From positions 1,118,001 through 1,182,000 of the forward strand of contig NZ_CP051216.1 in assembly GCF_012516435.1 (NCBI RefSeq): a DNA stretch of 64,000 bases, written 5' to 3'. This DNA is from Pseudodesulfovibrio sp. zrk46. Its GTDB lineage: Bacteria; Desulfobacterota; Desulfovibrionia; Desulfovibrionales; Desulfovibrionaceae. The notes beneath the pieces were generated by a model that was not told the origin of the DNA, ran no database searches, and was given only the letters and a program-made list of their open reading frames with translations. Shown here piece after piece: positions 6,321-14,848 of this stretch (positions are counted from its first letter, which is position 1; the number at the start of each line of letters is the position of its first letter). The position numbers and the translations under genes were made by a program.

Positions 6321-7034
6321 ATGTCCTCTGCCATCGACCTCAAGGGCATCACCAAGACCTTTTCCCAGGTCGCGGACAAGAAGGCCAAGAACAACGGCGA
6401 GCTGCCGGGCATCGAAGTGCTCAAAGGCATCACCCTGTCCATCGACAAGGGGGAGTTCATCTCGTTGCAGGGCACGTCCGGCTCAGGCAAGTCCACGCTC
6501 CTGCACATCATCGGCCTCCTCGATCGTCCCACCGACGGCACGTATCGTCTGCTCGGCAGCGACACCGCCACCCTCGACGACGACCATCAGTCCGATCTGC
6601 GCAATCTCTCCCTCGGGTTCGTGTTCCAGTCTTTTTACCTGATCCCCTATGCCACGGCCCTTGAGAACGTCATCCTGCCCGGCCTCTATTCCGGCAAGCC
6701 TCGGGCCGAGTTGCAGGCCCGCGCCGAATCTCTCCTTGAGCAGGTCGGTCTGGCCGACCGCATGGATTTCCGGCCGTCACGACTTTCCGGCGGGCAACAG
6801 CAGCGCGTTGCCATGGCCCGCGCCATGCTCAACGAGCCGGATATCGTCCTCGCCGACGAACCTACCGGCCAGCTCGACTCCGCCACCTCCACTGAGATCA
6901 TGAAGCTCTTCCACACCGTGCACGAGGCCGGAAAGACCCTCGTTCTCGTCACCCACGACGAAGACGTGGCCAAGGAAGCCGGGCGCATCATCCGGTTGAG
7001 CGACGGCGTGATCGTGGATGATATACGGGGATAG
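6321..7034 (+). CDS. ABC transporter ATP-binding protein (MacB/LolD-like)
   Basis: A 237-residue ATPase with Walker A GTSGSGKST, a Q-loop region (VFQSFYLIPY), signature LSGGQQQRVAMARA, Walker B IVLADEPTGQLD and the H-loop VTHDED. This belongs to the MacB/LolD/FtsE branch that powers mechanotransmission rather than channel transport. A short extra stretch (DKKAKNNGELPG) interrupts the N-terminal strand. It starts directly after the adaptor's stop. The permease follows about 300 bases later, after two repeat elements. Confidence 0.92.
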   Translation: MSSAIDLKGITKTFSQVADKKAKNNGELPGIEVLKGITLSIDKGEFISLQGTSGSGKSTLLHIIGLLDRPTDGTYRLLGSDTATLDDDHQSDLRNLSLGFVFQSFYLIPYATALENVILPGLYSGKPRAELQARAESLLEQVGLADRMDFRPSRLSGGQQQRVAMARAMLNEPDIVLADEPTGQLDSATSTEIMKLFHTVHEAGKTLVLVTHDEDVAKEAGRIIRLSDGVIVDDIRG

Positions 7035-7056
7035 AAGGGTAAAAAAGGCAGGAAGG

Positions 7057-7125
7057 GATGCCGCTGCGCGGCGATTGTCGGGTGATTTCGCCTCCGGCGG
7101 GCAAGGACTCGCGCCCTTGCATCCC
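7057..7125 (+). repeat. Intergenic mosaic repeat family A, left half (A1)
   Basis: Contains the family end TTGTCGGGTGATTTCGCC, then CCGGCGGGCAAGG and the hairpin GCAAGG...CCTTGC followed by ATCCC. The right half found in complete copies (22205-22392) is missing here. It fills the gap between the ABC ATPase and its permease together with repeat C1. Confidence 0.75.
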
Positions 7126-7210
7126 TTTGTGGCTTCGCTGATTTTTTATAACCAGACCTGCCTCGGCCGCAGGTCATAACGAGACACAAGGCGAACTCCC
7201 ACCTCACCTC

Positions 7211-7330
7211 CACCCGCGCGGATGCGCATACAAAAAGTTTGGGAAAAGGAGGGGATGGGGGTCTGGGGGAAGGGGAGGAAAGAACCCTTCTCAAAGGGTT
7301 TTTCCTCCCCTTCCCCCAGCCGCCGGAGGC
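7211..7330 (+). repeat. Intergenic mosaic repeat family C (C1), terminator-like hairpin
   Basis: A 19-bp perfect inverted repeat (CTGGGGGAAGGGGAGGAAA at 7263-7281, complement at 7301-7319), preceded by CACCCGCGCGGATGCGC, the CAAAAAGTTT block and GATGGGGGT and ended by GCCGCCGGAGGC. Copies lie at 24404-24528 (inverted) and 59855-59974. The final CCGGAGGC sits 8 bases before the permease ATG and supplies its Shine-Dalgarno. Confidence 0.8.
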
Positions 7331-7337
7331 ATTCTTA

Positions 7338-8570
7338 ATGACACCACGCCTGCTCACAAGGATAACGAACATGGGGTTTGAAGCCGTCTGGGCTTTCAAA
7401 CTCCGATCGCTGTTTGTTGTGCTGGGCGTGGCTCTGGGCATTGCCAGCCTCACCCTCATCGTCACGGCGGTGGATGGCGCGAACAGAAAGGCCATGGAAA
7501 TCGTCGATATGTTCGGCCCGGACTCGGCCCTGATCTTTGGCGGCAACTTCATGAAACGGGCCGTGGGCATGCGCACGCTGACCCTCAACCGTGAGGACGC
7601 CAAACGGGTGAAGGACTCACTGCCGGGCGCGTATACGGTCATCCCCATGCGGGCCAAGGGCGGCCAGACCGTAAAGCATGGCAACCAGAACTATCAGGAT
7701 GTCCTGATCATCGGCGCCACCAGCGGCTACAGCAAGGCGTGGAACTGGCCACTGGCCGAGGGACGCGACCTCGCCGACGAGGATGAAGCCAAGGGCGCCA
7801 AGGTTGCGCTGCTGGGAGACAAACCAGCCACGGAACTGTTCGGCGACGAATCGCCCGTGGGCAAGGTCATCTATATTTCGAACATCCCGTTTCAGGTGAT
7901 CGGCAGACTCTCTTACCGCGGCTTCACCACTGGCGGCGGCGGGGATATCGACAACCGCATCATCATCCCGCTGTCCACGCTCATGCAGCGGTACAACCTC
8001 GACCGGAAATACTTCCGGGCCCTGCGCGTGAAGTTCTACGAGCCGGACTACATGAGCGCGCATGTTGACAACCTGCGCTCCCTGCTGCGCGATCAACATG
8101 GCCTGAAAGATGGCGAAGACGACGACTTCACCATCCTGACGGCAGACGAGGTGCTCAAATTCATCGCCATGTTCAAGGGCGGCCTGACCATCTTCCTCGG
8201 CGTCACTGCCACCATCGCCATGCTGGTGGGCGGCTTCGTGCTGGCCAACCTCTTCTCCATCTCCGTGAGCGAACGGGCCGAGGAGATCGGCCTGAAAAAA
8301 GCCCTTGGCGCGCGCAAATCCTCCATCATGCTCCAATTCCTCGTGGAGGCCTGCGCCCTGACCATGATGGGCGGCGTCCTCGGCCTGTTCCTTGGGCTGG
8401 GACTCGGCCAATTCCTGTCGCGGCTGGACATCCTGACCATCCAGTTCTCTTGGAAGGCATTCTTCATGGCCCTGGCCGGATCACAGGCCATCGGCATCAT
8501 CTTCGGCCTCAAGCCCGCCAAACAGGCCGCAGATCTCGACCCAATCCACGCACTGCGCGGTGATGGGTAG
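7338..8570 (+). CDS. ABC transporter permease (MacB/FtsX-like)
   Basis: A 410-residue MacB-type permease: one membrane helix near residues 23-45 (SLFVVLGVALGIASLTLIV), a MacB-PCD periplasmic domain (about 50-280), and three C-terminal helices in an FtsX domain, with the conserved SVSERAEEIGLKKALGARKSSI segment. It partners the adaptor and ATPase upstream to expel a substrate from the inner membrane or periplasm; the substrate is unknown. ATG 7338 is chosen because GGAGG at 7325-7329, part of repeat C1, precedes it. The longer frame from 7239 would translate the repeat itself. Confidence 0.9.
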   Translation: MTPRLLTRITNMGFEAVWAFKLRSLFVVLGVALGIASLTLIVTAVDGANRKAMEIVDMFGPDSALIFGGNFMKRAVGMRTLTLNREDAKRVKDSLPGAYTVIPMRAKGGQTVKHGNQNYQDVLIIGATSGYSKAWNWPLAEGRDLADEDEAKGAKVALLGDKPATELFGDESPVGKVIYISNIPFQVIGRLSYRGFTTGGGGDIDNRIIIPLSTLMQRYNLDRKYFRALRVKFYEPDYMSAHVDNLRSLLRDQHGLKDGEDDDFTILTADEVLKFIAMFKGGLTIFLGVTATIAMLVGGFVLANLFSISVSERAEEIGLKKALGARKSSIMLQFLVEACALTMMGGVLGLFLGLGLGQFLSRLDILTIQFSWKAFFMALAGSQAIGIIFGLKPAKQAADLDPIHALRGDG

Positions 8571-8646
8571 TAGCCTCGGACTTGCACGAAAGCTCCACCC
8601 ACGATAGATAATGCAAGTCCGCATAAAGACGGACAAAGGATTACCC

Positions 8647-9165
8647 ATGAGAATCACCATACCCAAAGTGCATGGCGAAAGCCCCAAGGAGAAGGCCATC
8701 CGCTCCATCGCCTTGTTGCTGGTATTTGCGGCCGTCATCTGGGCCTTTACCAAGAATAACGAACGCGTGGTGGAACGACTCAATCAGGAGGCCGCGGTCT
8801 ACGACGAGACCAAGACGCTGGACAAGGCGCAGAAGAAGTTCATCATCTCCTTCACCCGCTCCCTCAAGTCCGAGTTCGGCATGGATTCCAAGATTCAGAT
8901 CTACGGCGGCGACTTCGTGGTCCCGGATCTTGACTCCAAGACACTGTATATCGGTCTGGCCCCGGCCATCGACGTGGTGGAGATCCGCTTCCCGCCCATG
9001 ATGCGTCAGGCGCTGGGCGACGATTTCATCAAGCAAATTACGGAGGAAAACTTCCTCCCCTCATTCAAGTACAATGACTGGCCCCAGGAAATACAGGTGG
9101 TGCTGGTCAGGATATACGACAAACTCACACAACTGAACGAAGGAAAGACTCCCGTTGAGCAATAA
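8647..9165 (+). CDS. TPM-domain-like membrane-anchored protein
   Basis: A 172-residue protein with one N-terminal helix (IRSIALLLVFAAVIWAF) and an extracytoplasmic domain resembling a TPM domain (KKFIISFTRSLKSEFGMDSKIQIYGG). The family assignment is tentative. ATG 8647 is preferred because AAAGGA (8634-8639) precedes it; ATG 8611 is an alternative. It follows the ABC permease and overlaps rnhA by 11 bases, so it is probably in the same operon. Confidence 0.6.
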   Translation: MRITIPKVHGESPKEKAIRSIALLLVFAAVIWAFTKNNERVVERLNQEAAVYDETKTLDKAQKKFIISFTRSLKSEFGMDSKIQIYGGDFVVPDLDSKTLYIGLAPAIDVVEIRFPPMMRQALGDDFIKQITEENFLPSFKYNDWPQEIQVVLVRIYDKLTQLNEGKTPVEQ

Positions 9166-9637
9166 AGTCATCATCTACACCGACGGCTCCTGCCTCGGAA
9201 ACCCCGGTCCCGGCGGCTACGGCGCCATTCTCATCCACGACGAGTACAAGGGCATGGATGCCTCCAACTACAAGGAGCTCGCCCAAGGATACAAGAACAC
9301 CACCAACAACCGCATGGAACTGCGCGCTGTCATCGTGGCCCTCGACGCCCTGACCCGCCCGTGCGACGTGGAGCTCTGGACCGACTCCAAGTACGTGCAG
9401 CAGGCCATCACCAAGAACTGGCTCAAAAACTGGCTCAAGAACGGCTGGAAAACCGCTGCCAAGAAGCCGGTCAAGAATCAGGACCTGTGGCGTCAGCTCA
9501 TCCCGCTCATCGAGAAGCACAATGTTGACTTCAAATGGGTCAAGGGACACTCCGGCCAGTTGCTCAACGAGCGCGTGGACGACCTCGCTCGCGGTGCAGC
9601 TCAGGGCTCCGACCTGCTCGACGACACCGAGGAATAG
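9155..9637 (+). CDS. rnhA: Ribonuclease HI
   Basis: Degrades the RNA strand of RNA:DNA hybrids. The 160-residue protein has all RNase HI motifs: YTDGSCLGNPGPGGYGAIL (first catalytic Asp), NNRMELRAV (Glu), LWTDSKYV (Asp), WVKGHSG and NERVDDLAR (His and last Asp). A basic helix-like insert (KNWLKNWLKNGWKTAAKKPV) matches the handle region of the E. coli enzyme. It starts at TTG 9155 inside the end of the preceding gene. Confidence 0.96.
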   Translation: MSNKVIIYTDGSCLGNPGPGGYGAILIHDEYKGMDASNYKELAQGYKNTTNNRMELRAVIVALDALTRPCDVELWTDSKYVQQAITKNWLKNWLKNGWKTAAKKPVKNQDLWRQLIPLIEKHNVDFKWVKGHSGQLLNERVDDLARGAAQGSDLLDDTEE

Positions 9638-9651
9638 GTCCGAGACCGTAT

Positions 9652-10281
9652 ATGTCCGCACTCATCGAACAAACACTGGCCAGTCTGGAGACCAACAACT
9701 TCCTCCCGTATCTGGCCGATGACACCGAACACGCCGCAGAGATCATCCTCGCGGAGATCATTCCCGACATCTTCCCCGAAGTGGTCTCCTACGGCGATTC
9801 CATGACCCTCATGGAGACCGGCGTGCTCGACACCTTCCGTGCCGACCCGGCCATCCGGTTCATCGACACCTTTGAGAAGGGCGTTGACCGGCCCACCATC
9901 ATCCAGCGACGCCGTGAGGCGCTCCTGTCTGATCTGTTCCTCACGGGCACCAACGCCCTGACCGCAGACGGCAAGCTGGTGAACCTCGACATGGTGGGCA
10001 ACCGCGTGGGCGGCATTGTCTTCGGCCCCACCAACGTCATCATCACCGTGGGCGCCAACAAGATTGTGCCGGACGTGAACGCGGCCGTGAAGCGCATCCG
10101 CGAAGTGGCCGCCCCCCTCAATGCGCAGCGGCACAACAGTAAGACGCCCTGCGCCAAGACGGGCAAGTGTATGCAATGCAAGAGCCCGGACCGTATTTGC
10201 AACGTCTGGACGATCACCGAAAAGAGCTGGCCCAAGCATCGCATCAGGGTCGTGCTGATCAATCAGGAACTTGGATTATAG
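9652..10281 (+). CDS. LUD-domain (DUF162) protein, lactate-utilisation type
   Basis: A 209-residue LUD-domain protein of the LutC/YkgG class. The nucleotide-binding-like core is visible in SYGDSMTLMETGVLD, FLTGTNALTADGKLVNLDMVGNRVGG and NVIITVGANKIVPD. A cysteine cluster near the C-terminus (CAKTGKCMQCKSPDRICN) may bind a metal. Lut proteins help oxidise lactate, a main electron donor of sulfate reducers, but no lutA/lutB partner is nearby, so this stand-alone copy may do something else. ATG 9652 is used because it opens the conserved region; the longer frame overlaps rnhA. Confidence 0.85.
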   Translation: MSALIEQTLASLETNNFLPYLADDTEHAAEIILAEIIPDIFPEVVSYGDSMTLMETGVLDTFRADPAIRFIDTFEKGVDRPTIIQRRREALLSDLFLTGTNALTADGKLVNLDMVGNRVGGIVFGPTNVIITVGANKIVPDVNAAVKRIREVAAPLNAQRHNSKTPCAKTGKCMQCKSPDRICNVWTITEKSWPKHRIRVVLINQELGL

Positions 10282-10286
10282 GGTAT

Positions 10287-10309
10287 TGAGCCTCTGTCAT
10301 GGAGGCTCA
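10287..10309 (+). terminator. Weak hairpin after LUD gene
   Basis: TGAGCCTC pairs with GAGGCTCA across a 7-nt loop, six bases after the stop. There is no T-run, so any termination would be weak. Confidence 0.35.
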
Positions 10310-10423
10310 TCGCCCGTCCCTAAAAAGGCTTTCTTTCCACCCAAACCTTGCGCCTCGCCACGAATAACGGTACGGGATAACGGAGAATTGGAAAAATCCA
10401 CTCAACCGTAATCCGAACGAACC

Positions 10424-11299
10424 ATGCCGAAACTGAAGACGCTGCTCATCCATAAAGACCCGGAAGTGCGGAACTCCCTGCGCGAAGCGCTGGAGGAAGT
10501 GCCGTTCGTTCAGGTGCTGGGCGAGGCAGTGACGGCCTTCGAGGCCATGGAGCTTCTGGAAGCCATTCCCTACGGCGTGTTCTTTCTGGGAACCGACCTG
10601 CCGGGCGACGCCTCCGGCATAGAGATGGCCCAGATGCTGGCGGGCAGGAAGCACAAGCCGGCGCTGGTCTTCATCTCGGACTCCGAGGCCAAGGCCTACG
10701 CGGCCTTTGAGCTGGGCGCCACCGATTATCTGCTGTGGCCGCCCGCACCGGGAAGGATGGCGCGGACCATCGACCGGCTGCAGACGTTCAAGCAGCGGTA
10801 TCGCGAAGTCCCGACCCCGACCGCGAACTACGATGTCGACCCCACGCCTCCCGCCGACACCGGCGACGAACAGACCGTGCAGTTGCCGCTGCCCGACGAG
10901 GATCAGGATACCTTCCTCGCCGCGCTCAAGGCCGCGTGGGACCAAACCGCCAATCGCAGGCCGGAGATCGACAAGCTGGCAGTGACGCAGGACGGCCGCA
11001 CCATCCTGATTCCCTATGACCAGATCATCTTCGTGGAGGCGTTCGAGGACTACTCCTACGTCCACACGGCCAATCAGAAATTTCTTTCCTCCCACAGGTT
11101 GAAGAACCTTGAGGACCGGCTCGGGCCGCATCGTTTCTTCCGGGTCCACCGCAAGTATTTAGTGAATCTGGACATGGTGACGGAAATCGCGAGCATGCCG
11201 GGATCGAACTTCATGCTGCGCACGGCAGGCCGGACACGCATCGAGCTGCCCATCAGCCGCCGACGCATCGCTGAACTGAAAAAAATCATCGGCCTGTAA
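10424..11299 (+). CDS. LytTR transcriptional regulator with degenerate receiver
   Basis: A 291-residue protein with an N-terminal receiver-like domain (about 5-120), a proline-rich linker and a LytTR DNA-binding domain (about 185-290; IIFVEAFEDYSYVHT, FFRVHRKYLVNLD). The receiver has lost its phosphorylation chemistry. The acidic pair is H10-K11, the phosphoacceptor position is Gly56 (FLGTDLPG in place of LDxxLPG), and the conserved Lys is Trp105 (LLWPP in place of LLKPF). It should therefore work without aspartate phosphorylation. No histidine kinase lies alongside. Its targets are unknown; LytTR proteins bind direct repeats and often control extracellular functions. Confidence 0.88.
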   Translation: MPKLKTLLIHKDPEVRNSLREALEEVPFVQVLGEAVTAFEAMELLEAIPYGVFFLGTDLPGDASGIEMAQMLAGRKHKPALVFISDSEAKAYAAFELGATDYLLWPPAPGRMARTIDRLQTFKQRYREVPTPTANYDVDPTPPADTGDEQTVQLPLPDEDQDTFLAALKAAWDQTANRRPEIDKLAVTQDGRTILIPYDQIIFVEAFEDYSYVHTANQKFLSSHRLKNLEDRLGPHRFFRVHRKYLVNLDMVTEIASMPGSNFMLRTAGRTRIELPISRRRIAELKKIIGL

Positions 11300-11310
11300 C
11301 CGTTTACCCT

Positions 11311-11350
11311 GCCGCAATGACCGCTGACCGAATTAGGCGGGTATTGCGGC
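11311..11350 (+). other. Interrupted hairpin after LytTR gene
   Basis: GCCGCAAT pairs with ATTGCGGC, and inside it CCGC with GCGG, leaving a 2x2 internal loop. There is no T-run. It sits 11 bases after the regulator's stop and may end its message or mark the untranslated region ahead of acs. Confidence 0.45.
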
Positions 11351-11410
11351 GCAGACTTGTTATGAATGAGACTGGTTCAAGTGCGTTGAACCTACTGACG
11401 AAGAACTTCG

Positions 11411-11510
11411 CCGAAGGCGCGCTAAAAAGTTTTGGAGATTCTCAAGTACCTTTCCCAAAAGGAGCTTGAGCCCTCGGAGAGGCCCCGCTGGCAAACGCCG
11501 CCGGAGGCCA
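11411..11510 (-). repeat. Intergenic mosaic repeat family B, degenerate inverted copy (B1)
   Basis: Read on the minus strand it follows the family B order: GCCAGCGGGGCCTCTCCGAGG, a hairpin (CTCAAG...CTTGAG core), then CTCC and the AAACTTTTTAGCGCGC block. The stem sequence differs from other copies but still pairs. It ends 33 bases before the acs start. Confidence 0.6.
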
Positions 11511-11543
11511 TCCGCAAAGCGGACTCCCAGCTTGGAGGAATAT

Positions 11544-13463
11544 ATGGACCAGTCAGGACAGCTAGACAATCTACTACAGGAAGAACGGGTATTCCGTCCT
11601 CTCCCGCAGTTGGTTATCGAGGCCAATGTCAATCCGCAGGAATTGGAAGCGGCGCGCAAGTTCGCCCGCATGGACTCTGTCGGCTACTGGGAAGAAGCCG
11701 CTGACGAGCTGGATTGGTTCAAGAAATGGGATCAGGTGTTCGACGACAAGGACGCCCCCTTCTACAAATGGTTCGTGGGCGCACGCTGCAACATCGTCTA
11801 CAACGCCCTGGACCGCCACATCGAGACTGCCAACAAGAACAAGCTGGCCCTGATCTGGGAAGGCGAGCCCGGCGACACCCGCAAATACACCTATTTCGAA
11901 CTCTACCGCGAGGTGAACCGCTTCGCCAACGCCCTGCGTTCACTCGGCATCCGCAAGGGCGACCGCGTGGTCATCTACATGCCGCCCCTGCCGGAGACCA
12001 TCATCGCCATGCTGGCCGCCGCCAAGATCGGCGCCATCCACTCCGTGGTCTTTGCCGGATTCTCGGCCAAGGCCCTGCGCCAGCGCATCAACGACGCACA
12101 GGCCAAGCTGCTCATCACGGCTGACGGCTTTTACCGCAACGGCCAGATCATCAACCTCAAGGACACCGCCGACGAAGCGTTGGTAGGCGCCTGCGCCGAC
12201 TGCGTGGACTCCATGGTCGTCGTCCGCCGCTGCAACATCGGCGTGGACATGATGGACGGTCGCGACTTCCACTACGAAGACCTGATCCGTCAGGAGCGCA
12301 ACGAGGCGCCCACCGAGGTCATGGACGCGGACGATCCGCTGTTCCTGCTCTACACCTCCGGCACCACGGGCATGCCCAAGGGTATTGTTCACTCTCACGC
12401 GGGCTACATGGTCGGCGTTCACCGCACGCTCACCTCGGTCTTTGACATCAAGCCCACCGATATTTTCTGGTGCACCGCCGATCCCGGCTGGGTCACGGGC
12501 CATTCCGCCGGCATCTACGGCGCGCTCATGGCCGGAACCACTTCGGTCATGTACGAAGGCCACCCGAATTACCCGCAGGCCGACCGCCTCTGGGCCATTG
12601 TCGCCAAGTACGGCGTCACGATTTTTTACACCGCCCCGACCATGATCCGTATGCTCATGCGTTTCGGGACCCAATATCCCAAGACGCACGACCTGTCCTC
12701 CCTGCGCATTCTCGGCTCCGTGGGCGAGCCCATATCGCCCGAAGCGTGGACATGGCTCTACAAGAACATCGGCCGCTCCGAATGCCCCGTGCTCGACACA
12801 TGGTGGCAGACCGAGACCGGCATGTTCATGATATCGCCCATGCCCATCTCGCTGCTCAAGCCCGGCTCAGTCACCAAGCCGCTGCCCGGTGTCGAAGCCG
12901 ACGTAGTGGACAAGGACGGCAACCCCGTTCCTCCCGGCAAGGGAGGTCTCCTCGTCGTCACCAAGCCATGGCCGTCCATGATGACCGGTCTCTGGAACGA
13001 CGACGAACGCTACAAGGAATACTGGGAAAAGATCCCCGGCGTCTATTTCGCCGGAGACGTGGCCCGCAAAGACGAGGACGGCTACATCTGGATTCAGGGC
13101 CGCGCCGACGATGTCATCAACATCGCCGGGCACCGCGTCGGTTCCGCCGAACTCGAAGCCGCCTTCGGAGCGCACCGCGCCGTCTCCGAGTGCGCCGTCA
13201 TCGGTGTGCCCGACAAGATCAAGGGCGAAGCAGCCAAGGCCTTCATACATCTCAATCACGGCTTCGACCCCGACGACGAGCTTATCAAGGATCTCAAGAA
13301 GACCATCCGCAACGAACTCGGCCCCGTGGCGGTCATCAAGTCCATCGAGTTCCGCGACAAGCTGCCCAAGACCCGCTCCGGCAAGATCATGCGCCGCGTC
13401 CTCAAAGCCGAAGAGCTCGGCCACGAAATCGGCGATCTCACCGGACTCGACAGCGACGATTAA
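11544..13463 (+). CDS. acs: Acetyl-CoA synthetase
   Basis: Activates acetate with ATP and CoA to acetyl-CoA via acetyl-AMP. The 639-residue protein carries the AMP-binding loop [35 protein letters not shown] and the WWQTETG motif with the tryptophan typical of an acetate pocket. The hinge/adenylate motif [20 protein letters not shown] follows, then the C-terminal [11 protein letters not shown] lysine, the known acetylation site that switches the enzyme off. GGAGG at 11534-11538 fixes the ATG at 11544; length agrees with the family (about 640-660). Propionate as substrate is less likely but cannot be excluded. Confidence 0.95.
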   Translation: MDQSGQLDNLLQEERVFRPLPQLVIEANVNPQELEAARKFARMDSVGYWEEAADELDWFKKWDQVFDDKDAPFYKWFVGARCNIVYNALDRHIETANKNKLALIWEGEPGDTRKYTYFELYREVNRFANALRSLGIRKGDRVVIYMPPLPETIIAMLAAAKIGAIHSVVFAGFSAKALRQRINDAQAKLLITADGFYRNGQIINLKDTADEALVGACADCVDSMVVVRRCNIGVDMMDGRDFHYEDLIRQERNEAPTEVMDADDPLFLLYTSGTTGMPKGIVHSHAGYMVGVHRTLTSVFDIKPTDIFWCTADPGWVTGHSAGIYGALMAGTTSVMYEGHPNYPQADRLWAIVAKYGVTIFYTAPTMIRMLMRFGTQYPKTHDLSSLRILGSVGEPISPEAWTWLYKNIGRSECPVLDTWWQTETGMFMISPMPISLLKPGSVTKPLPGVEADVVDKDGNPVPPGKGGLLVVTKPWPSMMTGLWNDDERYKEYWEKIPGVYFAGDVARKDEDGYIWIQGRADDVINIAGHRVGSAELEAAFGAHRAVSECAVIGVPDKIKGEAAKAFIHLNHGFDPDDELIKDLKKTIRNELGPVAVIKSIEFRDKLPKTRSGKIMRRVLKAEELGHEIGDLTGLDSDD

Positions 13464-13465
13464 GA

Positions 13466-13530
13466 ATGCCTCCGGCGGCCCTTCGGGGACGCTTGCCAGC
13501 GGGGCCCAAAGGCCGAGGGCCTTTGGAATC
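13466..13530 (+). repeat. Hybrid A/B-type mosaic repeat after acs
   Basis: Begins three bases after the acs stop with GCCTCCGGCGGCCC, continues with a degenerate GGACGCTTGCCAGCGGG and ends with the stem CCAAAGGCC-GAG-GGCCTTTGG followed by AATCCC. These are the modules of families A and B in a new combination. Confidence 0.6.
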
Positions 13531-13536
13531 CCATTG

Positions 13537-13616
13537 GCGATAAAAGCCGAACGGCCTATCTGAACGAACTTGCGCTACGCTTGTTCTTTTCAGATAGGCC
13601 GTTCGGCTTTTATCGC
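13537..13616 (+). terminator. Perfect 28-bp inverted repeat after acs
   Basis: The arms 13537-13564 and 13589-13616 are perfect complements over 28 bases with a 24-nt spacer. The arms include CTTTTATCGC/GCGATAAAAG ends. Such a long stem would stop transcription from either side, and it lies between convergent genes (acs on +, DUF116 gene on -). Its length is well beyond a usual terminator. The rest of 13617-13848 shows no gene. Confidence 0.7.
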
Positions 13617-13848
13617 GGGGTGATGAATAAGTTGTCTGTATGCGCTAGCGCAACTACCACCTCCACAAACGAAGCCCTGCACCAGCCCTTGATTCAGGGG
13701 GCTTAGAAGCTGACCAAGCGGTAGGCAGCGTCTTGTTCGATTTTGCACTGGAGCGCAGCGGAAGTACGCAAAAACGAAAGCTGCCAGCTTGGATCAGATT
13801 CTTGCCAACGAATCACAAGGCGGGGATCACACAAAGCCGCGTTTCTTT

Positions 13849-13884
13849 GGTTCTTTCTTGGGGCGGCTCAGCCAAGAAAGAACC
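13849..13884 (+). repeat. 13-bp hairpin of a CTTTGGTTCTTTCTTGG-type repeat
   Basis: GGTTCTTTCTTGG pairs perfectly with CCAAGAAAGAACC across a 10-nt loop. It is embedded in GCGTTTCTTTGG..., a sequence type I recall as a dispersed intergenic repeat in many proteobacteria. I see only one copy in this window. Confidence 0.5.
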
Positions 13885-13960
13885 GCCGTCCGCGCAGGAC
13901 ATGGAGGAGCGAAAGCGACAGCTCTCGCGCTTGAAAAGCGCGCATCTCTCCATAGAAAAA

Positions 13961-13979
13961 GCCGCCCCAAAAGGGCGGC
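13961..13979 (-). terminator. Terminator of the DUF116 gene
   Basis: On the minus strand GCCGCCC-TTTTG-GGGCGGC is followed by TTTTTC. It lies 25 bases beyond the stop of the 14005-14841 gene and would end the def-fmt operon. Confidence 0.75.
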
Positions 13980-14004
13980 CTTCCTTATCTGATTTCTCTC
14001 AAAA

Positions 14005-14841
14005 TTACAGCCTAGTCCCCTGCGCCGTAGAAATCGTCGCTCCTAAACCAATCTGCTTCCCTTCCAAATACTCACCCTTCAAGAAACGATGCAACGCCTC
14101 TTCCAACTGATAGTGAGCAACCTGAGTATCAAGACAAGGTCCATGCGGACGCTGGTTCAACACTCCATAAACAGGCAGCGGATAGGTATCCTGAATACCG
14201 GAAGCAAGGTCACGATAACAAGCCACGGCAATAATCATGCGGGGACGCATCTGTACCACGATACGGCGGGCAATGGTGCCGCCAGTGGCGATGGCGAGAT
14301 TGACGCCATACTTATCGTGAAGATCAAGCAACCCGGCGATGGGACACTTCCCGCAACGGGTGCAGTTGTTGATATCGTAGGTAAGGCGACGGTCGCACTT
14401 GGAGTTCTGCAGACAATGCGGCATGAGCAGCAGCACGTCCTCAGGCTTGTAACGAGCGGCTTCGGCCTGAACAAGCTCGTTGTTCACGCTGATGAAAGAA
14501 AGCATGATGCTCTCCTTCTTCATGCCAAGGCCTTTGCCCAGCAACACCATGAGGGGCAGGAAGAGCTTGACGGTCACACCGCGATAACGCTGTGAGCCGG
14601 GCAACGGCTTCTTGTTGACGATATTGAGGAACAAGCCCCAATAGGCCACCGACACAAGGCCGACGAGGAACACGACGATCAGACCGAGCAGCCATGAGAC
14701 AGCCGGGTGGATGGACTGGAGGCCGATGTACGGCACGATCCACAGAGACATGAGGAACAGGCAGATCACAAAACAGGATCCGCTGATCAGTCCGATAAAA
14801 AGGCGCTTACGGGCGCGACGTATGGATTTTTCCCGGTTCAT
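14005..14841 (-). CDS. DUF116-domain membrane protein
   Basis: A 278-residue protein with two N-terminal membrane helices (about 14-34 and 47-71) and a DUF116 domain with a cysteine-rich stretch (MPHCLQNSKCDRRLTYDINNCTRCGKCPIAG) that looks like a metal or Fe-S site. The domain's function is unknown. DUF116 genes often neighbour fmt and def, as here: it follows the deacetylase/glycosyltransferase with a 7-base gap and is the last gene of that operon. Confidence 0.85.
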   Translation of the reverse strand: MNREKSIRRARKRLFIGLISGSCFVICLFLMSLWIVPYIGLQSIHPAVSWLLGLIVVFLVGLVSVAYWGLFLNIVNKKPLPGSQRYRGVTVKLFLPLMVLLGKGLGMKKESIMLSFISVNNELVQAEAARYKPEDVLLLMPHCLQNSKCDRRLTYDINNCTRCGKCPIAGLLDLHDKYGVNLAIATGGTIARRIVVQMRPRMIIAVACYRDLASGIQDTYPLPVYGVLNQRPHGPCLDTQVAHYQLEEALHRFLKGEYLEGKQIGLGATISTAQGTRL

Positions 14842-14848
14842 GAAAACT

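Noticed and set aside
7239-7337. 33-residue N-terminal extension of the ABC permease
   Set aside because: It translates repeat C1; GGAGG before ATG 7338 gives a normal start.
13617-13848. Plus-strand ORFs of 60-125 codons downstream of acs
   Set aside because: Several overlapping frames with no Shine-Dalgarno or recognisable product; the area is repeats and hairpins.
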